A stretch of 6,566 nt of DNA. Source: Gammaproteobacteria bacterium (GTDB taxonomy: Bacteria; Pseudomonadota; Gammaproteobacteria; Competibacterales; Competibacteraceae). Positions 5,479 to 6,566 of the stretch are shown here, piece after piece. The first letter of the stretch is position 1. Every line of letters begins with the position of its first letter. The DNA is taken from NCBI GenBank assembly GCA_020047885.1, contig JAIFNF010000304.1, positions 1 through 6,566 on the forward strand, given 5' to 3'. The notes under the pieces were generated by a model. That model saw only the letters and a program-made list of their open reading frames with translations, did not search any database and was not told the DNA's origin. Both the position numbers and the translations under genes were made by a program.

Positions 5479-6015
5479 TTACTCGGCTTTCTTCGGCGCT
5501 GCTGGCGCTGCGGCTTTTTCCGGCGGGGGGCCATCTTCACCCGCCAGATTCGAGAAATGCATCGCCTGGAACCGCCAACCGGCAGGTTCCTTCTTCAATA
5601 CTGCCGAAATGTTGAGTCCGAACTCGCGTGGTTGACCATCCGGACTCGTATCCTTCATCACGCAGGAAGCCATCAACCAGGCGTTATTATCCTCTTCAGC
5701 GCCGGTAGTTTCGGGGCACTCGTGGCTCAGCGAACCCGGCTTGAAGGTCTCGAAATAGTGTTTGTAGGTGTCTTCGACCGCCGCTTTGCCTTTCCAGAAC
5801 TCGCCGGGGCCGGTTCCCATAATGGCTACACTGGGCGCATCAGCATAGAGCGCCAGCAACGCCTTCAGGTCCTGCTTGTTGAGTGCTTCATGGTGCTGCT
5901 GCAGCGCAGCTCTAAGTCCTTCACTACCCTTTTCTTTCAGCGGTTCGGCAGCCCAAACGGGCAAAGCCAGTACGCAACCCAAGGTCGCTGCTAATACAAC
6001 GGGATAGCTTTTCAT
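5479..6015 (-). CDS. Secreted NTF2/SnoaL-like protein (SgcJ/EcaC-DUF4440 type)
   Basis: A 178-residue protein starting MKSYPVVLAATLG. The first 22-23 residues form a Sec signal peptide with likely cleavage near VWA-AEP. The mature part fits the NTF2-like alpha+beta cone fold: the helix LRAALQQHHEALNKQDLKALLALYADAPSV (34-63), FWKGKAAVEDTYKHYFETF (73-91), and the strand stretches WLMASCVMKD (113-122), FGLNISAVLKK (132-142) and GWRFQAMHFS (146-155). Cys100 and Cys118 could form a disulfide. The tail is rich in Ala, Pro and Lys. GAGGA precedes the ATG by 9 bases. It ends 13 bases before the W-x-N precursor, so the two are almost certainly co-transcribed. Members of this superfamily are isomerases, cyclases or binding proteins, and no specific reaction can be assigned. 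A periplasmic role in binding or processing the partner peptide is speculation. Confidence 0.85.
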   Translation of the reverse strand: MKSYPVVLAATLGCVLALPVWAAEPLKEKGSEGLRAALQQHHEALNKQDLKALLALYADAPSVAIMGTGPGEFWKGKAAVEDTYKHYFETFKPGSLSHECPETTGAEEDNNAWLMASCVMKDTSPDGQPREFGLNISAVLKKEPAGWRFQAMHFSNLAGEDGPPPEKAAAPAAPKKAE

Positions 6016-6212
6016 AATATAGTGTCCTCAATAAATACGTGATGAAAGAATCCAAATCGCCAGTTCCCTAGCATTCCACCGGACGGCTGCCAACACCGGA
6101 TCTGATCGAGAAGCGTCTGGAATAGTTGCGCCCAATCTACGCCGTGGCTATCGCCGGGAACCCGGTGAAAGGAGTTAGGATACGCCAGTCGTCGGGAGTG
6201 TGCAGCCAATGG

Positions 6213-6232
6213 TTGGAAATTTGGAAATTTCC
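6213..6232. repeat. Tandem TTGGAAAT plus palindrome GGAAATTTCC
   Basis: TTGGAAAT is repeated head to tail at 6213-6220 and 6221-6228, and GGAAATTTCC at 6223-6232 is a perfect 10-bp palindrome directly after the stop codon of the SulP-type gene. It is AT-rich with no T-run beyond, so it is not a clear terminator. It is the only structured element in the 217-base gap at 6016-6232, apart from a CCGGG-AA-CCCGG inverted repeat at 6154-6165 and the ribosome site of the NTF2-like gene. I see no gene in that gap. Confidence 0.4.
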
Positions 6233-6566
6233 TCAACTGACACGCCCCTCCGTAGTTACCAAATAGCGCTCGATGGCCGCCCCGGCATTGAAGAACATGC
6301 GCTGACGGCCCAATTGTTCCGCCAAGCCCGCATGGCGGACGACCTCCAGGACATCCGGGTTCAATCCGGCTAGCCACAGATTTCTGCCAGTCCGACTCGC
6401 AAACCGCTCACCCTCGATCAGCATCTGTAGCGCCGAATATTCAATATCGAAAACTCCGCTCAAATCCAGCACCAACACTTTGGGTTGGTACTGGGTCACA
6501 AAAACCTTGATTTGGTCAGCGACGGATTGCGCATTGACGAAGAACAGGCGTCCTTCCGGGCGGAGG
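6233..6566 (-). CDS. SulP-family anion transporter, C-terminal STAS domain (N-terminus outside window)
   Basis: The frame is open from the window edge to TGA at 6233-6235 and gives about 110 residues. It begins LRPEGRLFFVNAQSVADQIKV and continues KVLVLDLSGVFDIEYSALQML, which is the beta-strand and helix core of the STAS domain ending SulP sulfate/bicarbonate-type permeases. A GTG at 6499 could look like a start, but the STAS fold needs the residues upstream of it, so I treat the gene as cut by the edge. STAS domains sit on the cytoplasmic side and regulate transport. The transported anion cannot be told from this end. The last residues (RYLVTTEGRVS) follow the usual C-terminal helix. A stand-alone STAS anti-sigma antagonist is less likely, because the RPEGRLFF-x-NA opening is typical of SulP. 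Confidence 0.82.
   Translation of the reverse strand, partial: LRPEGRLFFVNAQSVADQIKVFVTQYQPKVLVLDLSGVFDIEYSALQMLIEGERFASRTGRNLWLAGLNPDVLEVVRHAGLAEQLGRQRMFFNAGAAIERYLVTTEGRVS

Noticed and set aside
5466..5540. 25-residue basic N-terminal extension of the precursor
   Set aside because: It lies inside the end of the NTF2-like gene and the GGAG site sits at the internal ATG; the extension would also put the Tat motif unusually deep.
5973..5977. Lipobox at Cys14 of the NTF2-like protein
   Set aside because: TLGC lacks the Leu/Val at -3 and the hydrophobic core continues beyond the Cys, so an ordinary Sec signal fits better.
6012..6377. 121-residue frame overlapping the STAS end and the gap
   Set aside because: It lies in another frame of the STAS gene and then crosses intergenic DNA; I see no family match or start signal.

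Overview
The window looks like a piece of a moderately GC-rich proteobacterial chromosome. A gammaproteobacterium with polyhydroxyalkanoate-type metabolism, of the Candidatus Competibacter/Contendobacter kind, is a reasonable guess. It rests on the DUF3141 / short phosphotransacylase / FabI cluster, the Tat signal and the SulP transporter, and no taxonomic marker gene is present. Every gene I can support is read on the minus strand, so transcription runs from high to low coordinates.

Region A (6566 to about 5040) starts with the C-terminal STAS domain of a SulP-type anion transporter, cut by the window edge (6233-6566). A two-gene unit follows: a secreted NTF2/SnoaL-like protein (5479-6015) and, 13 bases later, a glycine-rich protein (5040-5465). 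The latter has a twin-arginine signal followed by ten W-x-N motifs separated by glycine runs. This is the architecture of GrrA/OscA-type triceptide precursors, RiPPs whose W-x-N motifs are turned into three-residue cyclophanes by a radical SAM/SPASM enzyme. It is the most interesting item in the window. No radical SAM enzyme is visible beside it.

Region B (5039 to 4502) has no intact gene. It holds a dispersed CACGGAA repeat, a possible fragment of a sensor kinase N-terminus, the decayed C-terminal end of an IS630-family transposase, a perfect 26-bp palindrome and a probable promoter (TATAAT at 4545-4550) for region C.

Region C (4501 to 1) is an operon-like run. It begins with a DUF3141 protein, a PHA-synthase-like alpha/beta hydrolase, broken by a frameshifting small deletion beside its predicted Cys nucleophile (3995-4501 plus 2298-3998). 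Next come a short phosphate acetyl/butyryltransferase whose start overlaps the DUF3141 end (1373-2314), an enoyl-ACP reductase FabI (517-1299), and the first 148 residues of an unrecognised protein (1-445). The cluster suggests acyl-CoA/acyl-phosphate and fatty-acid or PHA-related metabolism. The DUF3141 lesion means either that its lead enzyme is inactive or that the assembly is wrong there.
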